Part shown: positions 34,891 to 44,846 of the stretch, in pieces
Layout: the number at the start of each line of letters is the position of its first letter
How positions within the stretch are numbered: position 1 is the stretch's first letter
NCBI GenBank assembly: GCA_033239125.1
Contig: BSWB01000001.1
Location: forward strand, 42,071,501 to 42,135,500
From: Fagopyrum homotropicum
Lineage: Eukaryota; Streptophyta; Magnoliopsida; Caryophyllales; Polygonaceae
Direction of reading: 5' to 3'
Length of the DNA: 64,000 bases
Notes under the pieces: generated by a model
The model's database searches: none
Seen by the model: only the letters and a program-made list of their open reading frames with translations
What the model was told of the DNA's origin: nothing
Program-made: the position numbers and the translations under genes

Positions 34891-37057
34891 AATAACCCCA
34901 TACTTAACACTTGCTTGTCCCTAAGCAAGGTCTTTCAAAAAGCTTTAAACAAGAGTTAGGATGAAATATGTGTACCTTCTTTTGGACGAATGTGACTTCT
35001 AAAGAATAGATCATTCTCAAACCTTGCTTCAATCGTTTTTCAAACTTTCAAATACTTAATCAAAGAGTAAAAGGTAAAGAAAAAATCATGAAACAACTCA
35101 ACTTCTAAACAAGCATTATAACCTTCAAACATTAACAAAATCAATCATAAGAAGCTTCAATTTAGATCACCAAGTCATATAACATTCTTTTGATCTTAAG
35201 GACTTTCAAAGAAAAGGTCTAGAGTATGGAAGGGAAGGGAAAACTTTAAGGGAAAGTGGTGCATAAATCCGGGAAAGTGGACAACTACCTTCTTCTTCTT
35301 ATGCGGTTCCCGCAACACTTCAACTTAGAGCTTCGCTCTCTTCTTTTCATTTTTCGACTTTACTTTTGGAGTTATGGATAGAGGTGCACAAAAACCGAAG
35401 CCTAGGAGATTGGCGTTTCTCAAAATTGCAAGAGATGCCTCAAACCCTTAGCGCACATACCATAATCCGCTAGGAATATCGCTCAATCCGACTTTGGCAA
35501 GACACAAACACCCGGCTATGTGAATGGTGCCGAGTTACTCATCGTCATGATTGACTTCCCCAAACCTAAAATTTTTTTTCTATTCTTTGAATGCAAAATT
35601 TTGCTTTCATGGCCCTCCCACATCAAACATGCCTTTTTCTCATTCACTTTTCCAAGTTCCCGGATAGGTAAAGGAGGCTAATATTTCAATGAGGAGTTAG
35701 ATGATCAAAGAAAGAGGAAAGAAAGTATCGAATTGCCTTAATCATTTCAACAAGAAGTATAGGAACTTATAATGTGATTTCAACTTCAATTTTCAACATG
35801 ATTTAGGCAATGTTTTCACATTATAAAACTTGCAAAAGAGGTAGAATTCATTCATTCAAATTCTTTTCGATTTACAATCCTTTTAAGCATGCAATTGTCA
35901 TCAAACTCAATTCGCAAGTAGTGATTATCATGGAAATCATATCAATTCATTAGAAGCACAAAATTTTTCAAAATTTTTCAATTTTTATGGGTTTTTAAAG
36001 TTCTTTTTCATGCAATGCAATAAGGAAACGTGTAACACATAATGAACATGCAATGATAGTCTTGAAATGAAAGCAACATAGAGAGTAGAGTTATTACAAA
36101 CTTTTTAGTACATCCCACCCCATACTTAGGACGAACATTGTCCCTAATGTTCACAAGAAAGAACAAAAGAAAGAAAAGAAAAAGAAACTCACAAGTGGTG
36201 GCGGAAATGTCTAAGACGAACGGTCATGCATCGATCACTGCGGCGCCGGTGGAGGTGGGAATTACGACCGTGGTTTACCCAGCGACCGTGATTCGTCTCA
36301 AAAATTCGTGAATCTCAGCAAATTCACCAACAATCACCACAGCAAGCAGTCCTAATCTAATTCCTTCCGGTCTTTATCAGTTCTTCCTAAAAATCTATAG
36401 CAAAAACGAACCAAATCCGCGAGAATCGAGAAGAAAGAAATAACCTCTTTTCGGATTGAAAAATCCAAAATGCGTGTTTGTTGATCGATTTCCACTCGAT
36501 TTGTTGTTTGGATCCTGTTCGTGGTTGGATTTGCTGCAGTTTAGGATGAAGAATCGTTGAAAACGATTAGGAAACGAAGAATTGGGAGTGGCTGCGGGTT
36601 TTCGGTATCTAGGTCGTGGAATTGGGGAAGAATTTTGGTGGTTTTGTGAAGAAGTGTGGCTTTTATACTCGCAGGCAAAATTTCCAAAAATCACGGTCTA
36701 TCGGGGCATTCCACGGCCGTGGAAGTGTACGGAACCGTGGTTTTGATGATTTTTCACAGGCTTTTGAGAATTACGGCCACTGTAGCTATGACGACCGTAA
36801 TTTAGACCGTGGAACCTTCTGTAAAGCTTCAAAGTCCAAATTTCGTCACTTTTCTTCGACATTATCCCTCCTTTCTCCTTTTCCATCGATCCTACAACCA
36901 AAAACACGAACATACCGGAAGAAATCGAGGCAAAATAAAGCGAAAAGGTCTATTCTAAACTAATCTATGAATCGAAAACAAAAACGAGAATGCAATACCT
37001 TGGGTTGCCTCCCAAGAAGCGCTTTGTTTAAGGTCCGTAGCTAGACCACTCTTGCAC
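34891..37057 (-). other. 3' untranslated region of the Athila element
   Basis: 2.17 kb between the pol stop and the 3' LTR with no ORF above about 115 codons, so no env-like gene. It contains the Athila-typical words CCCCATACTTAACACTTGC near the LTR (purine tract on the minus strand) and TTGGGTTGCCTCCCAAGAAG next to pol (37000-37020). Motif clusters lie at 36256-36300 and 36690-36825. Confidence 0.85.
36690..36825. repeat. Athila motif cluster in the 3' region
   Basis: TTCCACGGCCGTGGAA at 36709-36724 is a perfect 16-bp palindrome. Around it are TCACGGTCT, TACGGAACCGTGG, AATTACGGCCACTG, TATGACGACCGTAATTTAG and ACCGTGGAACC. Similar words at 36256-36300 (TTACGACCGTGG, GCGACCGTGATTCG) belong to the same set. 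Confidence 0.9.
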
Positions 37058-40000
37058 TTATTCGAGTGCGGTAGGTGCAAACTCCTCAGCTTGGAGTTCC
37101 GGCGAGTACTTCTTGAGTCGTTGGCCGTTCACCTTAAAACTTCCGCTAGCTTCACCCCATACTTCAACTGCACCATGGGGGAAAATACGCTTAATTAGAA
37201 AAGGTCCAGTCCAACGGGATTTAAGCTTACCTGGAAAGAGGCGAAGCCTTGAGTTGAAGAGGAGAACTTGATCTCCTTCTTTGAAGTCCTTTGGAATGAT
37301 ATGCTTATCATGCCAACGCTTTGCTCTTTCCTTGTAGATCTTGGCGTTTTCATAGGCGTTCAAGCGAAGCTCATCCAGCTTGTTGATGTCTAGGAGACGC
37401 TTCTCTCCCGCTTCCTTCATGCTGAAATTTAGCCATTTGATAGCCCAAAACGCTTTGTGCTCCAGCTCTACCGGCAAATGACAAGATTTCCCATACACAA
37501 GGTTGTATGGTGTGGTTCTTATGGGAGTCTTGTATGCAGTCCGGTACGCCCATAATGCGTCATCTAGTTTCAAGGACCAATCCTTCCTAGTCCTTGAAAC
37601 CGTCTTCTCTAGAATTCCCTTGATCTCCCTATTTGAGATCTCAACTTGTCCACTCGTTTGTGGATGGTAAGGGGTGGCGATCTTGTGAGTAACCCCATAC
37701 TTGGCTAGAAGAGCTTCAAAGCGACGGGCTATGAAGTGAGAACCTCCATCACTAATGATCGTCCTTGGCGTCCCGAATCGTGGGAAAATGGTCTTGTTGA
37801 AGAACTTAACCACCACCATGGCATCATTTGTGGGAGAGGCAATTGCTTCCACCCATCTAGAAACGTAGTCTACCGCCAATAATATGTATTGGTTTCCACA
37901 AGAAGATGGGAATGGTACCATGAAATCGACTCCCCAAACGTCGAAAATCTCCACCTCTTGGATGTTGTTGAGGGGCATCTCGTTCCTTCTAGAGATATTG
38001 CCTGTTCTTTGACAAGCATCGCAACAAGAAACAAAGGATTGCACATCTTTAAATAAAGTAGGCCAATAGAATCCAGATTGCAATACCTTTGCGCTAGTTT
38101 TGTTCGAACTAGCGTGTCCTCCACAAGGTAGTGAGTGACAATGGCGGATGACACTTTGCATCTCATCTTCCGGCACACATCGCCGGATGATGCTATCCGG
38201 ACCTCTCTTAAAGAGGAGAGGCTCGTTCCAATAGTATTCCCGGACGTCCTTGAAGAACTTCTTCCTTTGTGCGTATGATAGTCCGGGTGGTATCTCCTGG
38301 CAAACCAAATAGTTAACGAAATCAGCAAACCATGCTTCGTTACCTTTGGAGACTACCTTGATGCACTCCTCTATGATATGTAGGTGTTCGTCCGGAAAGG
38401 AGTCATCAATGGGCAAGTGGTCGTCCTCTAGATGTGTTAGACGACTCAAATGATCCGCAACAGAATTTTCCGAGCCTTTCTTGTCGCGGATCTCAAGATC
38501 GAATTCTTGTAGGAGAAGAATCCATCTAATCAGCCTTGGCTTCGCATCTTTCTTCGCAAGGAGGTACCGGATCGCAGCATGATCCGTGTAGACTATCACC
38601 TTTGCACCTACAAGATAAGAGCGAAACTTGTCAATAGCGTAGACAATGGCTAGAAACTCCTTTTCCGTAGTGGCGTAGTTGAGCTGAGCTTCGTCTAGCG
38701 TCTTGCTAGCGTAGTATATGGCGTGGGTTCGTCCTTCCTTTCGTTGCCCAAGAACAGCTCCTATGGCTACGTCACTAGCATCACACATAATCTCGAAGGG
38801 GAGAGTCCAATCCGGAGGTTGGATAATAGGTGCTGAAATTAGAGCTTGCCGAATGGTGTTAAAAGCATCCAAACATTCCTGCGAAAACTCAAAAACCGCA
38901 TCCTTCATCAATAGATTAGTGAGAGGTTTTGATATCTTAGAAAAGTCTTTAATGAAACGTCTATAGAATCCAGCATGTCCTAGGAAACTTCTTATCCCTT
39001 TCACCGAAATTGGGGGAGGAAGTTTCTCTATGGTCTCTATCTTAGCCTTGTCTACCTCTATCCCTCTACTAGAGACTAAGTGACCTAATACGATTCCTTC
39101 CTTAACCATAAACTGACACTTCTCCCAATTAAGAACTAGGTTAGTGTCTTCACATCTTTGCAAAACAAGAGAAAGGTTAGAAAGACAATCGTTAAAAGAG
39201 GAACCGTAAACGGAGAAGTCGTCCATGAAGACTTCCATGATTTCCTCTACATATTCGGAGAAGATGGCCATCATGCACCGTTGGAAGGTGGCTGGGGCGT
39301 TGCAAAGCCCGAACGGCATTCTCCTATAGGCGAACGTACCCCAAGGGCACGTGAATGTGGTCTTCTCTTGATCATCCGGATGTATCGGGATCTGAAAGAA
39401 GCCACTATAACCGTCAAGGTAGCAAAAGTATGAATGTTGTGCTAACCTTTCAAGCATCTGATCGATGAATGGCAATGGAAAGTGATCCTTCCGCGTTGCG
39501 TTGTTGAGCTTGCGGTAGTCTATACACATTCGCCATCCAGTCACGGTTCGGGTAGGAATGAGTTCGTTGTTCTTATTGGTGATGACCGTCATTCCTCCCT
39601 TCTTCGGAACTACTTGAACTGGGCTCACCCACTTGCTATCGGAGATAGGATAGATGATACCTGCATCAAGAAGTTTAAGAATTTCCTTCTTGACAACCTC
39701 CTTCATGGTCGGATTCAACCGCCTTTGAGGTTGTCTTGAAGTTCTAAAGTCCTCCTCCATTAGTATCTTATGCATGCATAGGGAGGGTTTAATTCCTACT
39801 AAGTCCTCAATAGTATAGCCTATGGCTTTTCTATGTTTCCTAAGGACAATCATGAGCTGTTCATGTTCATCTATGCTTAATTCGGAACTAACGATAACCG
39901 GAAAGGTGGAATTAGATCCAAGAAAAGCGTACCTTAGATGAGTAGGAAGTGGTTTGAGTTCCATTGCTTTCGGAGCTTCCAATGATCCTTGAGGAGCTTC

Positions 40001-40171
40001 CGATGTTTCCTTAGAAGTTTCTAAGGATGTTGAATGGGTTGGAGAAGAATTAGAAGAAGTTGAAGAAGTATGCCGGTCACCCTCTTCCACGGTCAAAATT
40101 ACGGTCTCCTCTTGTGTTCCACGACCGTAATATCCTCTGGAATGGAAGTCGATTTTGGTCGTGGAATCCAC
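37058..40171 (-). CDS. Athila pol: reverse transcriptase, RNase H, integrase
   Basis: An open frame of 1037 codons; it begins at GTG (40171), the frame is open from 40200, and no ATG is near, so it is probably made by frameshift or other recoding from gag, with which it overlaps in the -1 frame. RT (about 130-400): TGWRMCIDYRKLNNATRKD, LDGYSGFFQIPI, MPFGLCNAPATFQRCM, and the catalytic FMDDFSVYG near residue 314. RNase H (about 455-580): MCDASDVAIGAVLG near 464, TTEKEFLAIVYAIDKFRSYL, YTDHAAIRYLL. Integrase: HHCC zinc domain (H near 677, C-x2-C in CCDACQ near 717), DDE core with Asp in WGVDFMVPF, Asp in ISDGGSHF, Glu in SGQVEISNREIKG, then PYNLVYGKSCHLPVELEHKA. The motifs fit the Athila lineage. 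No internal stop; it looks intact. Confidence 0.95.
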   Translation of the reverse strand: MDSTTKIDFHSRGYYGRGTQEETVILTVEEGDRHTSSTSSNSSPTHSTSLETSKETSEAPQGSLEAPKAMELKPLPTHLRYAFLGSNSTFPVIVSSELSIDEHEQLMIVLRKHRKAIGYTIEDLVGIKPSLCMHKILMEEDFRTSRQPQRRLNPTMKEVVKKEILKLLDAGIIYPISDSKWVSPVQVVPKKGGMTVITNKNNELIPTRTVTGWRMCIDYRKLNNATRKDHFPLPFIDQMLERLAQHSYFCYLDGYSGFFQIPIHPDDQEKTTFTCPWGTFAYRRMPFGLCNAPATFQRCMMAIFSEYVEEIMEVFMDDFSVYGSSFNDCLSNLSLVLQRCEDTNLVLNWEKCQFMVKEGIVLGHLVSSRGIEVDKAKIETIEKLPPPISVKGIRSFLGHAGFYRRFIKDFSKISKPLTNLLMKDAVFEFSQECLDAFNTIRQALISAPIIQPPDWTLPFEIMCDASDVAIGAVLGQRKEGRTHAIYYASKTLDEAQLNYATTEKEFLAIVYAIDKFRSYLVGAKVIVYTDHAAIRYLLAKKDAKPRLIRWILLLQEFDLEIRDKKGSENSVADHLSRLTHLEDDHLPIDDSFPDEHLHIIEECIKVVSKGNEAWFADFVNYLVCQEIPPGLSYAQRKKFFKDVREYYWNEPLLFKRGPDSIIRRCVPEDEMQSVIRHCHSLPCGGHASSNKTSAKVLQSGFYWPTLFKDVQSFVSCCDACQRTGNISRRNEMPLNNIQEVEIFDVWGVDFMVPFPSSCGNQYILLAVDYVSRWVEAIASPTNDAMVVVKFFNKTIFPRFGTPRTIISDGGSHFIARRFEALLAKYGVTHKIATPYHPQTSGQVEISNREIKGILEKTVSRTRKDWSLKLDDALWAYRTAYKTPIRTTPYNLVYGKSCHLPVELEHKAFWAIKWLNFSMKEAGEKRLLDINKLDELRLNAYENAKIYKERAKRWHDKHIIPKDFKEGDQVLLFNSRLRLFPGKLKSRWTGPFLIKRIFPHGAVEVWGEASGSFKVNGQRLKKYSPELQAEEFAPTALE

Positions 40172-40205
40172 GGTCGTGGAATACAGGGTATGACCGTGGA
40201 TCTAG
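40078..40205. repeat. Athila motif cluster at the gag-pol overlap
   Basis: On the plus strand: TTCCACGGTCAAAATTACGG, GTGTTCCACGACCGTAATAT, TTTTGGTCGTGGAATCCACG, GTCGTGGAATACAGGG and GACCGTGGAT. TTCCACGACC (40118-40127) pairs perfectly with GGTCGTGGAA (40157-40166), leaving a loop of about 30 nt. The cluster coincides with the region where both reading frames are open. Confidence 0.85.
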
Positions 40206-42930
40206 TATCCTCAGCCTCATCGTGGAGTTTCTCAAGCTTTACTTCATGCATCTCTTCTTGTGCTTCCAAGGCTTCAATTTCCTCTTTGCACTCTTCTTCT
40301 TCTCCTACATTGGTTAGACTCATAGTAATAACCTTTTGTAACGGATCGTTAAAGAGAATCGCACTTACCTCCTCCCTAGACAAACCTTCTTCGTCTTGGA
40401 TATTGTAAATATCCTCATCAAAGATTGGCTCCTTCACTAGAGTGGAAAGAACGAACTCTACTTTCTCTTCCCCAATATCAAAAGCGAGTCTCCCATTCTT
40501 GCAATCGACCATGCAGCCGGAAGTTGCAAGAAACGGTCTTCCGAGTATGATCGGGACCGGACTATCTGCAGGAATGTCAAGCACGACAAAATCAATGGGA
40601 ACAAAGAACTTGTCTAGCTTGACCGGGACGTCTTCTACAATGCCGACGGGACGAGTAATGGATCGATCCGCCATGTATAACGTCATCTTCACCGGTTTAG
40701 GGTCGCCTAAACCGATCTTCCTGCACAATGCAAGTGGTATGATGCTCACACTTGCTCCTAAGTCACATAAAGCGTCATATGTGACCTCTCCCACTCCAAT
40801 GGGAATGCAAAATGACCCCGGATCTTTCAGCTTTGGGGGCATTTTCTCCTTCATCGTCTTGATGAGATCCGAAGAATCCGAACTCATCTTGACCTCTCCA
40901 AAATCTTCTAGCTTCCTCTTGTTTGAGAGGAGCTCCTTCAAGAACTTGCCATAAGCCGGCATACCTACAATAGCATCAATGAAAGGTATATTAATATGCA
41001 GCTTGCTCATGAGTTCTATAAACTTACCGAATTGCTTGTCTAGGCGCGCTCGCGCTCTAGATTGAGGGAACGGTAGGGGAGGTTTGAAAGCTGGAGGAGG
41101 AACATAGACATCTTCCTTCTCCTTCCCCTTTTCTTTGTCCTTCTCTACGGGGACTTCAACGAACGTAGGTTGCGGATCGGTGGTAGTCACTCCGCTCCTA
41201 GTTGTAATCGCCATTACCCTTCCCTTAGGGTTGTCCTCCGTCTTTCTTGGAAGTTTCCCTTGATTTCTAGGAACTTCTTCCGCATGGTTGAACATTTGGT
41301 TTTCCAAAACCTTTTGAGCTTTGTCAACCTTAGAAATTTGATCATCAACCTTGATGATGCGGTTCTCCAACCCTTGAAGCTTTCCCAAGATTGTCTCCAA
41401 CATGGGATCGGACTTCTCTTTTCCCGTATTGTTTCCTCCATTTGATGATTGCCCCTGGCTTTTCAAAGGAGTAGAGGAAGAGGAGGATGGAGTTAGTGAA
41501 TTGGAATTGGAAGGATAGGAGTTACCGAAATTTTGTTGATTGGAGCGCCAATTGTTGTTGTTTGAACCCCGATTGTTGTTCCAATTGTTGTTGTTCCGGT
41601 TGTTGTTGTTTCCATTCCAATTGTTATTCCGGTTATTGTTCCGGTTATTGTTGTTGCGGTTGGTGTTATCACCGCCGTTGTTGTTACCCAAATAGCCAAC
41701 ATCCTTCTCTTGTTGCTTTGGGAAGTTGGTCTTGATAGCCTCCTTCAACTCTTTGATCTCATTGTTGAGGGAGAAAATCTGATTTTGAGCTTCATGTGTG
41801 AGCTTTGCTCCTTGCTCCACACAATTTCCCTCCACCTTCCGGTGGGAATACTTCTCTATGACTCTTGCTTGCTTCTCAATGAAGTCCCAAGCGTCATCTT
41901 CTCTCATGTCCATGAACGTTCCACATGAGAGGGATTGGAGGTTGAATTGCGTTCCCGCATCCAGCCCCTTGTAGTAAATCTCCAGCAAGGCAAGCTTGGA
42001 TATGCCATGATGGGGGCAATCCAATAGCAAATCCTGAAACCTTTCCCAAGATTGAAACAAACTTTCGTTAGGTCTCATAGAAAAAGCATTAATCTTACCT
42101 CTAAGTTCCGCCGTTTTGGAAGGCGGAAAGAATTTGGTGAGAAACTCTGCGGAAAGGTCTTCCCACGTGTCTAGTTTCCCATTAGGAAGAGCTTGGTACC
42201 AAGATAACGCTTTCCCTTTCAAGGAGAAAAAGAAAGGTTTGAGCTTATAGTTGTTGGTAGTGGCGTTCTTCGGTCTCATCGTCTCCATCATACACTCAAA
42301 GTTTTGCAAGTGTTGGTGTGGAGATTCAGCGCTTGTACCGCCAAATTGGCTTTGGCGAACAAGAGTGATAACTTGAGGGTTAAAGCTAAACCCTTGCACA
42401 TCTTCAGCATCAAAATTCACACCCAAGCGGCGTGGTTGTTGTGTTGGATCCATCCACTGGCCAAGAGTTCTTGGCTCATTATCCACACGTTCGACTCTCG
42501 CATTCCTTGGTGGGATGCGGCGATTAGTAGCTCCTTGTGGATTGAAGGGATTTATATTGATCGTGGGATCAATCTCTTCTAACGGTGGCATGGAAGAATC
42601 ACTATCATCAGCGAATGAGTGGCTTTTTCTTCTAGACCTTGATCTCCTTCTCGAGGACTTCTTGCCTACCTTATCTTTGAGGTCGCTCATCTTTATCCTC
42701 ATTTGGAAGAGCATGTCTTGTAGACCGTTAACTTGAGATTGATGACGATCCATCTCATCCTGGCGGAGAGTCTCATTCCATCGGAGTTGAGCTTCCTTCT
42801 CTGCCAACTCCGTTTGAAGATCGCGTTCGTTCTCTTCAGCCATCTTCTTTTCCTTGCGCCTTTGTCTCAAGGTTTTCTCTAGCTCTTGATCAAGAGGTAA
42901 GAGATCTTCGGTGTTCCTAGACCTGCGCAT
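40099..42930 (-). CDS. Athila gag with protease domain
   Basis: 943 codons. The N-terminus is basic with a coiled-coil-like helix (RQRRKEKKMAEENERDLQTE) and a Ser/Arg-rich segment (SSRRRSRSRRKSHSF). Capsid/Retrotrans_gag region at about residues 190-350: SPHQHLQNFECMMETMRP, KGKALSWYQALPNGKLDTWE, FLTKFFPPSKTAELRGKIN, FQSWERFQDLLLDCPHHGIS. Residues 413-472 are almost pure Asn/Arg/Gly (encoded by GTT/ATT-rich complement at 41515-41690). No C-x2-C-x4-H-x4-C knuckle is present; the Asn/Arg-rich stretch may take over RNA binding. The aspartic protease is near residue 720 (YDALCDLGASVSIIPL), with the DLG variant common in Athila, and has IILGRPFLAT downstream. The frame ends inside the pol overlap. 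Intact. Confidence 0.94.
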   Translation of the reverse strand: MRRSRNTEDLLPLDQELEKTLRQRRKEKKMAEENERDLQTELAEKEAQLRWNETLRQDEMDRHQSQVNGLQDMLFQMRIKMSDLKDKVGKKSSRRRSRSRRKSHSFADDSDSSMPPLEEIDPTININPFNPQGATNRRIPPRNARVERVDNEPRTLGQWMDPTQQPRRLGVNFDAEDVQGFSFNPQVITLVRQSQFGGTSAESPHQHLQNFECMMETMRPKNATTNNYKLKPFFFSLKGKALSWYQALPNGKLDTWEDLSAEFLTKFFPPSKTAELRGKINAFSMRPNESLFQSWERFQDLLLDCPHHGISKLALLEIYYKGLDAGTQFNLQSLSCGTFMDMREDDAWDFIEKQARVIEKYSHRKVEGNCVEQGAKLTHEAQNQIFSLNNEIKELKEAIKTNFPKQQEKDVGYLGNNNGGDNTNRNNNNRNNNRNNNWNGNNNNRNNNNWNNNRGSNNNNWRSNQQNFGNSYPSNSNSLTPSSSSSTPLKSQGQSSNGGNNTGKEKSDPMLETILGKLQGLENRIIKVDDQISKVDKAQKVLENQMFNHAEEVPRNQGKLPRKTEDNPKGRVMAITTRSGVTTTDPQPTFVEVPVEKDKEKGKEKEDVYVPPPAFKPPLPFPQSRARARLDKQFGKFIELMSKLHINIPFIDAIVGMPAYGKFLKELLSNKRKLEDFGEVKMSSDSSDLIKTMKEKMPPKLKDPGSFCIPIGVGEVTYDALCDLGASVSIIPLALCRKIGLGDPKPVKMTLYMADRSITRPVGIVEDVPVKLDKFFVPIDFVVLDIPADSPVPIILGRPFLATSGCMVDCKNGRLAFDIGEEKVEFVLSTLVKEPIFDEDIYNIQDEEGLSREEVSAILFNDPLQKVITMSLTNVGEEEECKEEIEALEAQEEMHEVKLEKLHDEAEDTRSTVIPCIPRPWIPRPKSTSIPEDITVVEHKRRP

Positions 42931-43007
42931 GCACTCAAAGAAAAATCAAATAACGAGAGCAAGCTCCCAAGCTTGACAACCGGCTACCGGATTCGGACGA
43001 ATCCAAA

Positions 43008-43025
43008 TCCCCGGCAACGGCGCCA
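43008..43025 (-). other. Primer binding site, tRNA-Asp
   Basis: Plus strand TCCCCGGCAACGGCGCCA equals the 3' end of plant tRNA-Asp including CCA, so the minus-strand RNA is perfectly complementary over 18 nt. It lies six bases from the 5' LTR. Confidence 0.95.
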
Positions 43026-43031
43026 AAAACT

Positions 43032-44673
43032 TGTTCGCCCCTAGAGGTGTGTGCAAATAAGTTTTAAATTTATAAAACTAGAATCAAGCAAGCGAACCCG
43101 CAGTGTACGGATCGACGTAGTTAAGCAAGAATTCCAGAGTATCGAACACAGGGATTTGGGTGGAGCAAACTCGATTGCAGATTATCAAGCAAATAAATAT
43201 GGGAGTTTTGCAGATATTGGGAAAACAACAATCCTAAAGTTTCAGGTATCCAGTTGCGGCAATAGATTCAAGATATACTAATGATGTAAAGACAGAGTGG
43301 AGATATGCAAAGGTATACTAATGTAAGGTAATCGTACGGTTGAGGTTCCAAAAACCTTATGTAACTCACCTACAAAGCACTCTCTATACAGGTTATTGAG
43401 GCTCAATATAGAAAGATTTTAGAGATGAGAATTAGTGTCAAATACCCAAACTTATAATCTAAAGATCAAGACTAACTTAACCGATTGAGGTTGTTGAGGC
43501 TCACAATCGAGGTAGAGGTTGTTGAGGCTTCACTACCACCTAGAAAAGACAAGTCTAAACTAAGCTAAAGCAAATCTTTAACTTTGGATTAAAGTAAAAG
43601 CAAGTTCGTAAACTAAAGGGAAATCACGGTTAGTTCTTGAGGTTCCACGGCCGTGGACTCAAGAACAGACCGTAATTTAGGGTTGTCGGCGATTCTCTCT
43701 AACTCTCAGGGTCTAATCTGTTTGCGATTGATCTATCATCACCTATGCCACAACTATCAACCCTTCACCTTAGAATTGTTAAGGGTTTTTAGCCAATAAC
43801 AGTCATATTGATATCAATTCAAGAATTAAAAGATAAAAAGATGAAAACTTTCAAGAACTTTCAATAATCTTCAATTCAATCTCAAAGTCACAAAGAGAAT
43901 AAGCAATGTCAAAAGATTCACAATAGAACAAATAATCGTAACTCTAGGAAAGAAAAGAAAACGGGATGTCAATCCGTTTTCCAAATCGAACCTAGTCAAG
44001 AAGAGAGATCTTCTTGCAAAAACTTCCAAGAACTACGATCTTCCGCCAATCCGGAGATCTCAACAGCAATCTCCACCAAAAGTGCGAGATTAGAGGAATT
44101 CCAAAAACGAGCGTCGATCTCTTCAAAGAGATGTCAATTGCTTCCAAGCAAACTAAGCAAAACGTCTTCGTGTCTAAGCGGCGAAGAATGAGGGCAAACG
44201 GGTATCCAAGGTCGTAAGCGAGGTGACGGAAATCTTGCTTCGTCCGTCTTTTTATAGTGTAGGGCAAAATGTCGGCCCGGCCCAATCTTTAAAAGATCGT
44301 GGCTTCAAAGTGTGGCGAAAAGATTCGCCAAGATCACGGTCGTGGAAGTGTTCCACGACCGTAATTTAGGGCGTAATTTAGGGTAAGAACGTGATTCTTC
44401 CCTAAACTCGTGCATTCCTCAAACTAAGACTCCAAATTGCTTCCAAGAAGTGTCCTCGATCTATGGACATATCAACTCAACTCTCCTTTGCTCGATTCCG
44501 TTCGGAAATAGCTCCAAATCACCTATAATCAACATAGAACTAGTGTAGACATCCACATCGACAATATAGGCAATACTAGCTCACATATGCATAAAGATCA
44601 ATCAAAGACTATCAATATGAATCAAATACATTTAGAAAACGTGCCTAAAATATCACAATATTTCATGCTAACA
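43032..44673 (-). repeat. 5' LTR of the Athila element
   Basis: 1642 bp, same length as the 3' LTR and about 99.8% identical. TATA-like box on the minus strand at 44249-44256; U3 hairpin at 44336-44362; TCCACGGCCGTGGA at 43644-43657. Short open frames in it recur exactly in the 3' LTR and are not genes. Confidence 0.95.
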
Positions 44674-44678
44674 GTGTG

Positions 44679-44846
44679 GCACCAAAAGCTCATCTTCGTT
44701 GATCTTTTTCTTCTACCCAGTGTTGCTAGATCCTTTCTTTACTTCATTTTGAGGTTCTTCATCTGGATCCAAACATTAGCAACACAACATAGCTACAAGA
44801 CTCTAAAAGACTCTAAAACTACCTAAAACCGATAGTGATTGCATCA
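44679..44846 (-). repeat. 3' LTR of the outer element, last segment
   Basis: Runs from the Athila target duplication to GATAGTGATTGCATCA, which gives TGATGCAATC as the LTR start on the minus strand. It is followed by CCTATCAAACTCCCTCATAC, whose complement is a purine-rich tract. Confidence 0.65.

Larger units (their letters stand above)
33249..44673 (-). mobile_element. Near-complete Athila-type Ty3/Gypsy element, recent, TSD GTGTG
   Basis: 11,425 bp. Identical-length LTRs (1642 bp) begin and end TGTT...AACA on the plus strand; GTGTG flanks both sides (33244-33248 and 44674-44678). The LTRs differ at only four positions by my reading (near 33384, 33613, 33720 and 33886), three of them G/A transitions. 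Order on the minus strand: 5' LTR, tRNA-Asp primer site, gag-protease ORF, RT-RNase H-integrase ORF, 2.2 kb 3' region, 3' LTR. Many Athila elements have an env-like ORF in the last interval; none is seen here. Both large ORFs are open, so this may be a functional copy. Confidence 0.96.

Noticed and set aside
34891..37057. Env-like gene expected in an Athila element
   Set aside because: No ORF above ~115 codons and no membrane segment pattern; the interval is UTR with motif clusters.
41487..41735. Cys-rich frame opposite Athila gag
   Set aside because: Complement of the Asn-rich tract (AAC/AAT codons read backwards as GTT/ATT, other frames give Cys).
33268..44285. Three identical short ORF pairs in the two Athila LTRs
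   Set aside because: Identical because the LTRs are duplicates; no domain, and they lie in promoter/leader DNA.
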